The notes under the pieces are model-generated. The model was given only the letters and a program-made list of their open reading frames with translations. It made no database searches and was not told the origin of the DNA. A DNA stretch of 64,000 bases, from contig CAMTDV010001633.1 in NCBI GenBank assembly GCA_947069175.1, positions 57,022,102 through 57,086,101 on the forward strand, given 5' to 3'. Positions within the stretch are counted from its first letter, which is position 1. Each line of letters opens with the position of its first letter. This DNA is from Scalesia atractyloides (Eukaryota; Streptophyta; Magnoliopsida; Asterales; Asteraceae). Position numbers and translations under genes: made by a program. Below, in pieces: positions 1 to 11,643 of this stretch.

Positions 1-110
1 TTTAGTCCTGCAAAACACAATCCCCATTAAAAGTAGGCTATTCAAGATTAAAAATTATGTAGAAACATCAACTTAAGCACAAACGAACAACGGTTTTCAA
101 CCACGCATCA
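1..110 (-). repeat. 3' LTR of the Athila element, first 110 bases
   Basis: Bases 1-110 align without gaps to 12936-13045, with 9 differences counted by eye. On the minus strand the LTR starts TGATGCGTGG. The remaining roughly 1.3 kb lies upstream of the window. Confidence 0.9.
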
Positions 111-147
111 CATTCTCACACTTGTCTTTTGCTTGCCCTCAAGCAAA
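111..147 (-). promoter_or_regulatory. Polypurine-tract region with stem-loop at the 3' LTR boundary
   Basis: Read on the minus strand, an 8-bp perfect stem (TTTGCTTG / CAAGCAAA, plus 128-147) with loop AGGG is followed by a purine-leaning stretch (GACAAGTGTGAGAA) that runs straight into the LTR start at 110. The position is where plus-strand DNA priming must start in a retroelement. The hairpin is part of a family of similar hairpins in this element (1298-1313, 1378-1393, 5036-5055). Confidence 0.6.
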
Positions 148-1974
148 TCTGTTTTCACTTTCGCGTGGGTTGAACGAGAAATACACTTCCCATTCTTGAG
201 ACGTAAGCTAAGGTCTAATGTCATACCCGATTCATGATTCTTACAATTTTCAACATATTTAGCGATAAATGATTAATTATGTAAGAGTGTTTATCCAAGA
301 TTAACCCGCCCTTGAAACTCACAAATCATACACACCCCTCACAATGTGCTCTCCACTCGGTTTACAAATCGGCTAATTGATGATGCATTAGCACGTTTTA
401 AAGTAGCCACTCAAAACCGAATAGAACACGTACCCGCATAGGCTTGCAACTCAATCGCTCTCCACCACCGAACACGAACACTAAGCATAAGTCAAAAGGT
501 CTTTAAAGGGTTGTAACGGGGCTAGGTTAAGGGTATGTAATAGGAATTTGAAAGTGGCTAAGGTGATGAAAATGGATTTTTATTACAAAAAAAACAACTA
601 TTCTAAAAACGACTAAACACGAGTCAACAACCAATAGGCAAAAGCGTTCGCCTTTTATTCCATAAATACGTCATATCTTTTTGTGTTTTTCTCAATAATT
701 TTTTTCTTATTTTTCATGTTTTATTTTTTTTGAAACAACTATACAAACAATTATCCTACAATCGAATTTTCAACACACGGGTTAAAACAAAAGGGCTACA
801 CGGTCAAGGGCTAATAGGTTAATTAAACGAAAGGTTTAGGCTCAATGTTGGCGACTAAGGGATTGATTTCGGGTAGGGATATAAAAATGGTGTAAAAGGA
901 AAAAAAAGGTTTACCTAATGCCTTAATTATTTTTGTGCTTGTATTCGATCTATGGTCTCAAATGCATCAAAAGTTGCAAGTTCTACAATACGCGACTAAA
1001 GGCTCACTCAACCAAAGAAATATATGTATATATCCATGATGTACACCAGCTCAAAATCTCACGTATAACGGGTATGATATGTAATGTATAAAATGCAAGT
1101 TTCTTAGGCGGATTATTCCCAAATAACCACCCGCTAAATACCCGTCATGTTACTAAAATGAACTTGACCATGACAAAAGACCACATGGGTTGTGCCATCC
1201 CTCATTAACTTAGTTACTTGTGCTTTTTAGATCACTTCAAATAAAGACATTTTTGAATTTTTTTTGAAGTTTTCCCCCATCCCCACACTTGAGGTCAACA
1301 TTGTCCTCAATGTATAGTGTTAAAATGAAAGGGTCAAAATCGAAAACTTTTTCTCCCCATCCCCGCACTTGAGGTCAACTTTGTCCTCAATGTGTGGAAA
1401 TAGAGCTTTTAAAACGCACAAAGGACGTGACACGGCTAACATCCCCAAAATTTCACCCAGGAAAATAAGATACACAATAAAATCCACTTATTACTAACTA
1501 ATAATCAAAGCGAAAAGGAAACGTATGCACCTGGTTTTTCGCTCGTTCCTCGTGTGCTCTTTAGTCTTCAACAAAAATGGTCGTCTCTCGAACATGATGT
1601 ACCTACAAATCTCAACCCTTGTGTAGAAGCATGCTTCTCACAATCATATAAAAATTTGTTGGTTACCCAGTTCTACTACTTTTGCAAAATTATTACCAAG
1701 TCATATGTTATTTCACTTTGAATGTTTGTGGAATATGTTACAACAACAACAAACCTAACTCATTTTCGTAGGAATCACGGTTGCATTCAGCTTATGAAAC
1801 AAGCCTTTTTAAACACCCTAATAGCTCAAGAGGATGAGTAGGTCTCGTGAGGGTTATATAGGGAACACACCCACAAAGTTCATTTAACTACTAAAAACAA
1901 ATCAAAGAATTTACAAGAAAACTACCAAAAAACAGAAGAAGAATATACAACAACAACATAGAGCGTACAGTGCA
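148..1974 (-). other. Non-coding 3' internal region of the Athila element
   Basis: About 1.8 kb between the end of the env-position gene and the 3' LTR has no credible reading frame on either strand. It is AT-rich. The only structure recognised is a tandem pair about 80 bp apart (about 1271-1313 and 1351-1393), each unit containing a G-rich purine tract and an AGGA-loop hairpin on the minus strand. Confidence 0.6.
1271..1393 (-). repeat. Tandem pair of purine-tract/hairpin units
   Basis: Two units about 80 bp apart each contain, on the minus strand, a hairpin with loop AGGA (1298-1313, 6-bp stem; 1378-1393, 6-bp stem with one mismatch), then ACCTCAAGTG, then a purine-rich tract (GTGGGGATGGGGGAAAA and a close variant). 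They resemble the sequence next to the 3' LTR and may be duplicated or secondary polypurine tracts. Function is inferred only from this resemblance. Confidence 0.55.
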
Positions 1975-3824
1975 CTATCTCTGGTAGCGCTCGTTCGGGT
2001 CGACCAGTGGGTAGGGTTGGTAGGGGTATCCGGTGAGGGCTGACATCATCTCATTAAAATCCCCAAGGGGCCCTCTCTTTCCTTCAGCCGGTTGCTGAAA
2101 CTGGGGAGGGATGAAACTGGAACCGATCCCTTCTGGCCAGTGAGATGAGTCTAATGGGCCGGCCGGCACAGGAAAGTACTCATAACGCGTCCAACCCGTG
2201 TGCTCACTGTATCGCAAACCGGCCAAGTAGTCTCGGTGGTGCCGTTCTTGATCATGGAGAATATTGGGATTTTTGATTGCCAGCTGTTGATCCGTACGCA
2301 TCATCATTCAATGACGATCATCCAAAGCTTTTCATTCCACTCGGAGACGATCTTGTTCTTCTTCCCAAGCCCGTCTTTGAGCCGCCTCTTATGCCCTTTG
2401 TTGTTCCATTTGCTCCCACTAGGATTGCTGCTGAGCCTGAAACAACTGTTGTTCCTCCCAGTATTGTTCTGCCTTGGCCCGGTGGGCTGCCTCTTCAGCC
2501 CAACGAGTTTGTTGTTGGGCTAGATAATCCGCCTCCCATTTCCGTCTTCTTTCCTTGTACTCCCGGTTTTCCCCAATACATGCGGAGACATTATCATAAA
2601 CCACCTATTGCCCCCGATTAAAATCGCAATGCCCCGGAGTACGACGGTGGGTCACAAAAGACGCCACACCCACTGATATTTCCTGGTCGGGCATACCTTT
2701 GACGTGGTCCCCTTGGACCGGGAGGTTCATCCTCATTTTCTTCGTCGATCATCTCTTCAGCCTCGTTTTCTTCGTCAGGCATACCTTTGACGTGGTCCCT
2801 TTGGACACGGATCTTCCAATGTTGCTTTATAGAGGCAAAGCAAATCTGATCAACCGGCTTGGAGACCCACAAAGATTCGGGTGGTAACTTATTTTTTTTT
2901 GCAAAATCATTGCACTAATCAGTCGAACGTATGGTATCATTTTCCTAGTGCATGCCTCTCGAGTAACCCATATGTTCATCATGGCAATCTGTCGCCACGA
3001 CAACTTCGGCGACCCAAATAGCAATGAGTGCAACACCCGACAATCCGGCCCCGTCATTTTTCCACGGTCTCCAAACCACACCATGATATTCTCCAAAGAG
3101 ATACCTTGAAGTATCCTCCCAGCCACCGATAAATTGTTCTTCGACGTTGTCGCGCCACCCGATAAAGATAACACTGCCCCCAACATGCCATCTGGGTCTG
3201 AGGAATTCATTTTGTTGTCCAAAAACCGGTCAATGTTGTAATAGTCGTATTCATCAACCCTAACGAGTCGAATCGTGCTATACAATTCATGTTCTCGAAC
3301 GACAAAACCATCTGACCTCTCCCAGTGTCACCAACCAACTGCCACGTATTTGGTGACCCATCCTTGTTAACAAACCGCAACGACGCTAACCACTCACACA
3401 CCGCCATCAGATACACCCTAGGTGTGATGTCTTCACACCAATCCAACACTCGCTCCCAGCCGATCCGCTTAAACATTTGAATGATTCCAATCATCCAAAA
3501 TTCCTCAACATTCACTATTTGTTTTGGAACTACCCTTTCCGGGACGGGAGTCGTCACACCAGTCACCATTTTCAACTTCCACATTTTTACTTCAAGTTTC
3601 TTGTCGTTAAATTTTGACAGTGGTTTCTTTTTGTTGTCGTCCCATGCGGCAGCGGTACGACTATCCCTAAACTTTTCCCAGACCCAATCATGTTTGTACA
3701 ATCTCCCATCATTTTCCTCTACACCGCTCAATTGCTCCCATTTCTTTGGTGCTAGCCTCGAAGATGAACTGGCTCCCTAAGATGAGCCTTGACCGAAAGG
3801 CTTGCTTCTTTTTGGGCTTGCCAT
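1975..3824 (-). pseudogene. Env-position gene of the Athila element, disabled
   Basis: Coding capacity continues after integrase on the same strand, where Athila and related elements carry an extra ('env-like') gene. I chose the ATG at 3824 because it follows a good splice acceptor by two bases, and its frame continues after one in-frame stop (15 codons in) into the long reading frame 3731-3207. The frame then shifts between about 3285 and 3207, and again near a T-run at about 2890. It passes further stops at about 2618 and 2416, and ends at 1975. The N-terminal half is W- and K-rich without a recognised domain. An acidic patch lies near 2700-2780. The C-terminal part (2604-2419) is very rich in E, R, Q and A, probably coiled coil. 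I see no signal peptide or membrane segment, so 'env' describes position, not proven function. No functional product is possible from this copy. Confidence 0.6.
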
Positions 3825-3826
3825 TA

Positions 3827-4254
3827 CTACAATCACAAGACAAAGGAAACAATTAGTGTCATTCAAAAATCCCAATTTCAAATCAAACTTTGAACATGAC
3901 CTATGATTATTGAACCACAATTAATCTCTAGATGTAAACTAGCCAATTTAAACGTCCAAAGTTGCAAATTTTAATATCTAAGACTTAATTCTTCCATGTT
4001 TACTCCAAAGTGCATAAGAATTCAACAAGGTTCAATCATCATGTCATGTTCAGTCATGCCAACAAATGATTGTAATCACATCACCATACTTGTTGCATGC
4101 TTAATCCCTACCCAATTCAAATGTTCACCCACAAATTCAAGCTAAAACATCAAACATTGCAATGAACAACCTATTCTTAAACAAAAAGTTCAAAATTCGG
4201 AAGAAAACAACATACCATATGAAAATCTTGCTTAAATTGGGGTAAAATTTGTAC
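3827..4254 (-). other. Probable 5'-leader intron of the env-position gene
   Basis: On the minus strand, AAG|GTACAA at 4254 matches a plant donor. A pyrimidine-leaning stretch ending TTGTGATTGTAG at 3827 matches an acceptor, and the candidate ATG begins three bases further on. The 428-bp interval is AT-rich, as expected of a plant intron. The upstream leader contains a CT repeat (plus 4522-4535, gagaga...). Spliced messages for env-position genes are known in plant gypsy elements; the exact sites here are inference. Confidence 0.45.
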
Positions 4255-4679
4255 CTTTAGTGTTGTAGGACAAAAAGAACTAAGAAAATATGTAAAGTAA
4301 GCAACTTGGAGAACACCCTTTCAAAAACCCGAAATTTCAAGCTCAAAAATCTTGGAAACTAGCAAGAACTAATGAAACTATTATGGGAGTTTTGTTCCTC
4401 TTGAAAAATTATACAAAATAGGCTCAAGAATCGTTCGATTTGGTTAAGGATTGAAGAAGTTATGAGTAGAAGAAGTTTTAGGGTTCTTGAGAGCTTGAGG
4501 AAGAAGATGAAAGATTTGGTGAGAGAGAGAGAGAGTAAAGGAATGCAGAGATTTTGTGGTTTAGATGAAGTGTGGATCAGATAAGGGTCCCCTGGGTTGA
4601 GTTTATGGTTAAAAATGAGTTCGGGTTGAGTTTTAAGTGTCAAAAACGGGTTCGGGTTCCAAAATATGAGTGGAAACAA

Positions 4680-4858
4680 GGTCAGCGTCGGAACAGGATC
4701 CACAAGACGTCGGCGACGGCTTGGGACCCAATCGCCGACGCATCTCTATTAAACCAAATATGGGCGACGCCCAATCCTCCTGCCTACGCAAACATTGACC
4801 CGGCGGCCACATTAGGAGGCCCATCGGCGACGGCCTAATGCCCCGTCGCCGACGCCCC
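4680..4858 (-). promoter_or_regulatory. GC-rich dyad block upstream of the env-position gene
   Basis: This block is much richer in GC than its surroundings and holds several copies of a partly palindromic motif, GTCGGCGACGG or its complement CGTCGCCGACG (around 4708, 4731, 4821 and 4845). The same motif family occurs in the U3 side of the element's LTR (about 12675-12840). It lies upstream of a CT-rich leader and the probable intron, so it may be an internal promoter. No TATA box was identified with confidence. Confidence 0.4.
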
Positions 4859-5019
4859 CTCTAGACCCCATTTTATTTTCAAAAATATGGGCAAAAAAAT
4901 CTTTAATGATTCCTATCACGCCCCTAGTCAAAATTAATTCCTAAAAATAACTAAAAAAATCTTTTTGTGAAATTTTCTGGCTTTTAACATCTAATACCAC
5001 TAATCGTTAACGATTCCAT

Positions 5020-5055
5020 CACCCCCCAAAAAGTCGTGTATTGTCCTCAATACAC
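5020..5055 (-). promoter_or_regulatory. Hairpin and G-tract between integrase and env-position gene
   Basis: On the minus strand a perfect 8-bp stem (GTGTATTG / CAATACAC, plus 5036-5055) closes an AGGA loop and is followed by a G-run (GGGGGGTGATGG). The arrangement copies the hairpin-plus-purine tract next to the 3' LTR. It sits just past the end of pol and could be an internal (central) polypurine tract or an RNA signal. Confidence 0.5.
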
Positions 5056-5249
5056 AAAACAAGTCTAAGACATACCATATATCTTCATGACCTGTTCGTG
5101 ATGTCCGAAACTTCACACATCAAAGGATGAGTACGAAACGAAACGATAAAGCAAAGAACAATACCAAACGACAAACAATGAAAAATTATATAAACTTTAC
5201 AAAAGTGTTACCGGTCCTTTTAGTTGACCTCGTAGGTTGGAATGCTTGC

Positions 5250-6553
5250 TTAGAAGCTTACCAACTCCGTAATTGCTTCGTTCTTGTCCTCGTTAACATC
5301 AAGGAACGGTTTAAGGCGGTGAACATTAACCGTTTGCTTTGACCCATCCTTTGGGTCCTCTATAGTGACGTCTCCCAATTTACCGACCCGCGTAACCACA
5401 TACGGGCCCGCCCACTTGCTCTTTAACTTACACGGGAAGAACTTAAGCCTCGAGTCGTATAGCCAAACTCGTTGACCCAAAACAAACTCCTTTGGCCTCA
5501 ACTTGGCATCGTGTGCTCGCCTCATACCATCCTTGTACTTCGAAGCACACTCATATGCTTCCTCCCTAAGCTCTTCCAACTCGCACAATTTCAACTTGTG
5601 TTCCTTACCTGCATCATCATACTTAATATTAACCTCTTTGATAGCCCAAAAAGCATGACGCACAAGTTCTACCGACAAGTGATAATTTTTACCGTAAACT
5701 AAGCCGTAAGGTGTAGTGCCAATCGGTGTTTTATGCGTTGTTCGGTAGGCCCATAAGGCATCATTCAACTTCGTTGAGCAATCCTTACGATCCGGCCGAA
5801 GGGTCTTTTGAAAAATTTCCTTTATTTGTCTATTCGACACTTCCGTTTGACCGCTTGTTTGTGGGTGGTAGGGGGTAGCAATTCGATGGTCAACACTGTA
5901 TCGTTTCAACAATTTACCAAAATCAAAATTCTTAAAATGAGATCCCCCATCACTAATAATCACTCAGGGAATCTTAAATCTAGAAATAATATTGTTTTGA
6001 ATGAAACTACAAACAACGGCATGATCATTTGTTTTAGTGGCTTTGGCTTCGCCCATTTGGATACATAATCCACCGCCTGTAAAATGTACAGGTTTCCATG
6101 CGAATTCGGGAATGGTCCCATGAAATCGATTCACCATACATCGAAAATATCGACAATAAGTATTGGTTGCATGGGCATCTCAACCCTCTTAGAAATACTC
6201 CCCAACCGTTGACACTCAACACAATTTTTCACAAAGTTGAAGGAATCCTTAAAAATAGTCGGCCAATAAAGACCGCTATTAAGCACTTTGTGCCCCGTTT
6301 TGTGACAACTAAAATGGCCCCCATAAGCAAATGAATGCAAGTGCGTCAAGACACTCGGGATCTCATCATCCGGTATGCATCTCCTCATGACTTGATCCGG
6401 ACATATCTTGAATAAGTCCGGTTCTTCCAACGTGTAGTACTTGATTTGCGAAAGGATGTTTAGCCTCCTCTTCCTATCCCAATGAGCCAGCAAATCACCT
6501 GTCACTAAATAATTAACAATGTTAGCATACCAAGGTAGTACCAAAACTTTCAA
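5250..6553 (-). pseudogene. Integrase domain of Athila pol, disabled
   Basis: This is the DDE integrase that inserts the cDNA into the host chromosome. The N-terminal zinc-binding region is visible around 6390-6210, with an H...H pair (LTHLHSF...GGH) and a C-V-E-C pair before the core. The core carries the three acidic residues in AVDYVS, VIISDGG and SGQTEVSN, followed by the basic C-terminal region ending near 5250. A stop replaces a glycine codon in the DVW*IDF stretch near 6131, the frame changes in the 6034-6130 region, and another stop precedes VIISDGG at about 5966. The domain order and length are normal for Ty3/gypsy, and it follows RNase H directly. The copy cannot make integrase. Confidence 0.9.
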
Positions 6554-6578
6554 AATGTGCTCATCTGGGAAAGTGTCA

Positions 6579-7052
6579 TCAATCTACACACGGGAATACA
6601 ACATTCTTGCTACCCTTCTTGTCCCGTGTCTCCAGGTCAAAATCTTGTAGCAAAAGAACCCAACGAATTAATCTCGGCTTTGCGTCTTTCTTCTCTATGA
6701 AGTACCTGACAGAAGTGTGGTTAGAATAAATGATAACTTTACTACCCCATATGTAAGCTTGGAATTTATCTAATGCATATACCACCGCAAGTAGCTCTTT
6801 CCCGGTAGTTGTGTAATTTAATTGTGCATCCGAGAGAGTCTTACTTGCGTGGTAAATAGCAACAAGTTTCTTTTCCACCCTTTGACCCAATACAGACCCA
6901 ACTGCATAGTCACTTGCATCACACATAGTTTCAAATAGTAAAGACCAATTCGGTGATTGTAAGATTGGGGCCTTAACCAATTTTTCTTTCAAAACGTTGA
7001 AGGCATTTTTACATTCTTTGTTAAAGTCAAACGGTTGAACTTTTAGTAACAA
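6579..7052 (-). pseudogene. RNase H domain of Athila pol
   Basis: This domain degrades the RNA strand of the RNA-DNA hybrid during reverse transcription. The first catalytic Asp is in MCDASD and the Glu in TTGKELLAVVYA. The third site, normally S/T-D-H, reads YSNHTSV here, so the catalytic Asp has become Asn. The reading frame is otherwise open for 157 codons and overlaps the downstream end of the RT segment in another frame near 7050. It lies between RT and integrase, as in all Ty3/gypsy elements. Loss of the third acidic residue should inactivate it even without the other breaks. Confidence 0.9.
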
Positions 7053-8162
7053 GTTACATGAGGTTTTGTTATATCACTAAACCTTTTTATGAACCTCCTA
7101 CAAAAACCCGCATGACCTAAAAATGATCTTACACCCTTAATGCTTGTGGGATACGGTAAAGTAGAGATGACTTGCACCTTTGCACGGTCAACCTCTATCC
7201 CACAACTAGACACAACATGCCCAAGCACAATCCCTTCTTGAACCATAAAATGGCTCTTTTCCCAACTTAAAACAAGATTTTTCTAAACACATATTTTTAA
7301 GACCTTTTCAAGTTGATTAAGGCATGCATCAAACAAAGACCCAAAAATCGAGAAGTCATCCATAAAGATCTCTAAGGACTCCCCCACCATGTCCGAGAAT
7401 ATATTCATCATACATCTTTGATAGGTGGCGGGGGTGTTACATAGCCCAAACGGCATTCGCCTAAATGCGAAAGTACCGTATGGACATGTAAACGTGGGCT
7501 TAGCCTGATCTTCTGGATAGATAGCAATTTGATTGTACCCCGAATACCCATCCAAAAAACAATAATATTTTTACCCGCTAAGTTCTCAACTATTTGGTCA
7601 ATAAAAGGCAAAGGGAAATGGTCTTTGTAGTTGTGGAGTTCAACTTCCTATAATCAGTACAAATACGCCACCCGGTTACCGGCCGAGTGGCGAACTCTTC
7701 ACCTGCGTCGTTAGTGACGACTTGAATGCCCACCTTTTTCAGAACTGTCTGTGTTAGGCTTACCCATTGGCTATCCAAGATGGGGTATATATTACCCGCA
7801 TCTAGCCACTTTTGCACCTCCTTCTTGACCACATCACGCATGTTTGGGTTTAATCTTCATTGTATGTCCCGAGAAGGAGTAATGCCAAATTCGTTGAAGA
7901 TCTTATGCATCACCACGGAGGGACTGATTCCCTTCAAATCTGCTATGGTCCATCCAATAGCGGCTCTGTTGGAGACCAAAACCTCCATGAGCTTCTCATC
8001 TTGCTCTTCGGTTAAATTCGCCGCAATAATAACCGGAAGTGTGTTGCCCTCACCCACATAAGCATATTTCAAATGCTTGGGCAACACCTTAAGCTCCACA
8101 ACCGGAGGTTCTACCAACAACGGCTTCAACTTTGTGTCAATATTTTCCAGAAGACTATCCAC
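7043..8162 (-). pseudogene. Reverse transcriptase domain of Athila pol, frameshifted
   Basis: The RT copies the element RNA into DNA. The linker before RT runs 8162-7857. The RT finger motif WRICTDYRKLN lies near 7655, the palm motif MDGYSGYNQI near 7550, the FRRMPFGLCN motif near 7460, and the catalytic F-M-D-D at about 7360; the M-D-D form is usual in Athila-type elements. The thumb/connection (LGHVVS, RSFLGHAGFCRRFI) is at 7246-7043. Frames change near 7850, 7600 and 7260, so the protein is not continuous. The catalytic Asp pair itself is intact. Confidence 0.92.
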
Positions 8163-8399
8163 TTGGTGTGTCTAAATGGGTCTTCCTTCCCTTGCCACCA
8201 TCACCTCTACCTTCTTCACCTCCTCATCCATGCTTTGATTCGTGTCCATTTGCAACCTGTCGAATATGAAACATTCCTCTATTGTGTTTTCCTTTTTAAC
8301 ACCAATGTCTCATAGAGGGATACACTCGTCAATGACGTCCGCCATATAGCATTCGTTAATCCCGAAAATACGTTCACCGCAACATCCGGTTACCAAAAG

Positions 8400-8860
8400 T
8401 CATGTCAACCGTACCCTTTTACAATTAATTTGAGCATTTGATGTTGCCAAAAACGGTCGACCAAGTATAACCGTTGGTTGCTTGGTTCGGTCAAAAGAAA
8501 TATAATCAAGCACAAGAAAGTCCACCGGATAGTAAAAGTCATCAACTTTTACAATCACATCGGTCAATATCCCACAGGGTAGTTTGGGGGTCCAATCCGC
8601 TAACACCACAGTGGTGTTGATTAAAGTGGACCAAACTCGTATTGGTCATATAAACTACCCGGAAAGATACTCACAGTTGCCCCAAGATCCAAAAGTGCCT
8701 GAGTCATTTTGAATTCATCCACTTGTATATAAATAATGGGCGCCCCTGGATCTTGCAACTTTGGTGGAAGTGCACCCGTAAGAATCAAACTAACGTTTTT
8801 AGTCAAATCAAGTTTCTTTTGAAACTTGTTAGTTCGCTTTTGGGTACATAAATCCTTCAA
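8400..8860 (-). pseudogene. Retropepsin-like protease domain of Athila pol
   Basis: This is an aspartic protease that cuts the Gag-Pol precursor. The active-site motif is ALLDLGATVSIFP near 8680, where D-L-G-A replaces the more common D-S/T-G-A; the Leu form is typical of Athila proteases. The downstream VILGRPFLATSNA motif (near 8450), which forms the far side of the fold, is present. The two halves are in different frames, with the break at about 8610-8625. The domain follows the Gag spacer and precedes RT. Confidence 0.88.
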
Positions 8861-9084
8861 GTACTTACATATGAGGGTACTTGTTTGATTGCATCTAGAA
8901 GTGGTAAATTGAATTTAACCTGTTTAAAGTTTCCCACATTTCCTCTTGTTGTGGGCCACGTTTTGTTACCACTTTCTTAGATGGTCCCAATAAAGCTTCG
9001 AGATAAGGGGCGGTATTAGCCTCCACACCCATTTCCTTAGCCTTTGGGACGGGGGCGGTCACAACGGGGGTGGTTTTATCATTT

Positions 9085-11494
9085 TTAATTGTTTTTATTT
9101 TGACCCGTTTGACTGTCAACAATTTCCTCATCATTAGCATCTTCCAGCACCCCTTCAACAAACTGGGGTGGCGGTGACTTGACACTACTATCTATGACTC
9201 GACCACTACGTAAAGAAATTTTATTAATCGGTACCTCACGTGTGTTCTTCGAGTTGGACCCTTGATGCTTAGGGTTCACCGTGGTGTCACTTAGAAGTCC
9301 TCCTCCGCTTCCTCGCATCTATACTACCTCTTCCGCAAGTTGTCCAACTTGCTTTGCCAACGCCTCGTGCGACTTATCTCGCACCTCATTCTACTTTCTT
9401 GTCTCTCGCATCATGTTCAACATGGCATCCATCTTCGCACTTAGATCATCACCACCTTGGTTATTCACCGACCCATTGCCATTACCCCCTTGGTTGTTGT
9501 AACCTCTTTGATAATTATTGTCTCGGTTTTGATACCCTTGGTTACCACCCCCTTGGTTGTAATTGTGTTGGTAACCCCCTTGGTTACCACCTTGGCGAGG
9601 TTGGTATGATGATCCACCTTAATTTCCCCCTTGATTTCCCGGTTGGAAATTTGAGTTCATTTGATTTGAGTCATTACCGTACCTAAAGTTAGGATGGTTC
9701 CTTAAACCCGGGTGATAAGTGTTGGAGTTCATGTCATATTGCTTCATTCTCCATACACTTGATTCACCTCTTCGGTGTCTTGTACCATGTTGACTTGACA
9801 CTCCTCGGTCCGATGACCGATGTCCCCACAATCTTCACAAACCCCGAATTGAACCGCATTCACATCCTTTTTCTTCATACGGGCCAATTCCCATTCCAAT
9901 GTAGCAATTCGATCTTTAGCATCGGGCAAAGATCCAGGAACCGGATGCTTCTTAGTCCTATCCGCCATCACTATTTCCTTAGATTTCTTACTCATCCTCT
10001 CTAAGAACTCCCAATCATCCTCCTCGTGATTGTTCAATAGCGTCCCATTACTTTCCGATTGCAAGCATTTATGATCTTCCGACTCCAACCCCCGTATAAA
10101 ACACTTTAACAATTCCCATTTTTCAATTTGGTGACAAAGGCACTTCCGAATTAACTTTTTGAATCGAGTGAGGGCTTCATGTAATAACTCACCCGGTAAT
10201 TAACGGAAGGACCGAATTTCATCTCGTGCATCGCCGGTTCTAGCTACGGAATAGTATTCATCTAAGAACTCTTGTTGCATTTCCGTCCAAGTACGAATAT
10301 TGTTAATCGGAAGAGTAAGGAACCATTGCTTAGCTTTGTCTTTCAACGAAAAGTGGAACAAACGAAGCTTCACCTCATCTAATGCAAAGTCATGACCACC
10401 GATAGTCCCACATATGGCGGATAATTCTGCTAAGTGAAGCTAGGGATCATCATTAGTCCTAACGTTGAAATGCCGTAGAATGTTGATGTAATTAGGCTTA
10501 CAATTGAAAGCCCTCCTCCCTCGTGGTGTAGGAACAATAGTTGAATCATTCTTGGCCACTATCGGTCTAAATCGACCGTTCACACCCCTTGGAGCTTGTT
10601 GTTGCGGTTGACGTGTCGGACCATTAACTTCTTGGTTCCCCAACCTTTGATTACCCCTTGATTACAACCACCTACGTATTGCGGAATCCGGTTATGATTG
10701 GCATTTTGATTGTTGTAATTGTAATTGCCATCGTCCCGGTTCCTTTGATTGTTATGTGGTTGACGGTTGTTCCCGTAGCCGTTATTTCTACCATAATCGT
10801 ATCCATACCCATTGTTATTCCCCACAAAATTGGCGTATTGGTTGCCAAAGTCTTCATCCTCAAAACCTATCGCGTGACGTATATTCCCCACATTATCATC
10901 AATCCAAGCATCATCTTCAAACCATTCATTATAGTTCCCGCCATTATCCGAGTATTCCGTGTGAACACTCACATGTTCCGATGATTGATACCCGGGGACA
11001 CTATATGGCTCATCATCAGGAATGTTGTTTCTTAATTCGTCGAGATCAAGAAACTGAGTCTCATTCGTGGGAATGCCACAAGGTTGATTAACTCCATGGT
11101 TGGCCTTAACATTTCTGTTGTTGAAGTTGGGTGGTAATGGGTTTTGTCTATTTTGGTTTTGAGGTGGAGGTGTGGGTGCACGTTGGTTATTGTTTTAGGT
11201 TTGGCTACGGGTTCAGAATGGTGTTGTTGGTGGTCTTGAGTTGTTACCGCCCTCCGGTTGATTGTTTTGGACATTCTTGTTTGGGCGAGGGTAATTTTGG
11301 TATTGGTTTTGATATTTTGGTTGGTTAGAATTTTGGTTATCCATTGGAACGGGTCCAAAGGATGGTGAGTTGCAATTGAGTGGGTTAGAGATGAAAACTG
11401 CCTCCATCTGAGTGGCTAAATTCATCCGAGCAACCCGCTCAATCTCCGGTTCAAACACTAGTGGTGAGGTCCTCCCAGAGTTTCTCGTATGCAT
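9085..11494 (-). pseudogene. Gag gene of the Athila element, disabled
   Basis: Gag forms the particle that packages the RNA. The ATG at 11494 is the first one downstream of the PBS and opens a frame with an N-terminal MHTRNSGR and a Q/N/P-rich stretch. The middle carries N/Y/G-rich low-complexity sequence (10970-10680) and then the conserved capsid region (KDKAKQWFLTLP, near 10350). A CCHC zinc knuckle, C-E-D-C-GDIG-H-RTEE-C, is near 9820, followed by G/N/Q-rich repeats to about 9480 and a basic tail to 9085. Stops occur near 11210, 10441, 10201 and 9620, with frame changes between. Overall length fits the long Gag of Athila elements. The capsid and zinc-knuckle assignments are firm; the N-terminal part is by position. 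Confidence 0.85.
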
Positions 11495-11620
11495 GCACTA
11501 CCTGTAACCTTCACAAGTCACACACCGCGTAACAAGAAATAGAGAAAGTAACAAAAGGAATAAATACCTTAAACATATAATCAGACAATCAATTTAAATC
11601 CAAACGCAAAGCGCACGAAC

Positions 11621-11638
11621 TCCCCGGCAACAGCGCCA
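11621..11638 (-). promoter_or_regulatory. Primer binding site, tRNA-Asp type
   Basis: On the minus strand, TGGCGCTGTTGCCGGGGA starts five bases after the LTR end at 11644. It matches the complement of the 3' end of plant tRNA-Asp apart from one C-to-T change. It primes minus-strand DNA synthesis. A tRNA-Asp PBS is typical of Athila. Confidence 0.88.
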
Positions 11639-11643
11639 AAATT

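Noticed and set aside
2200..2621. Plus-strand proline/leucine-rich proteins overlapping the env-position gene.
   Set aside because: They are antisense shadows of the minus-strand coding sequence, which has the better motif and neighbour support.
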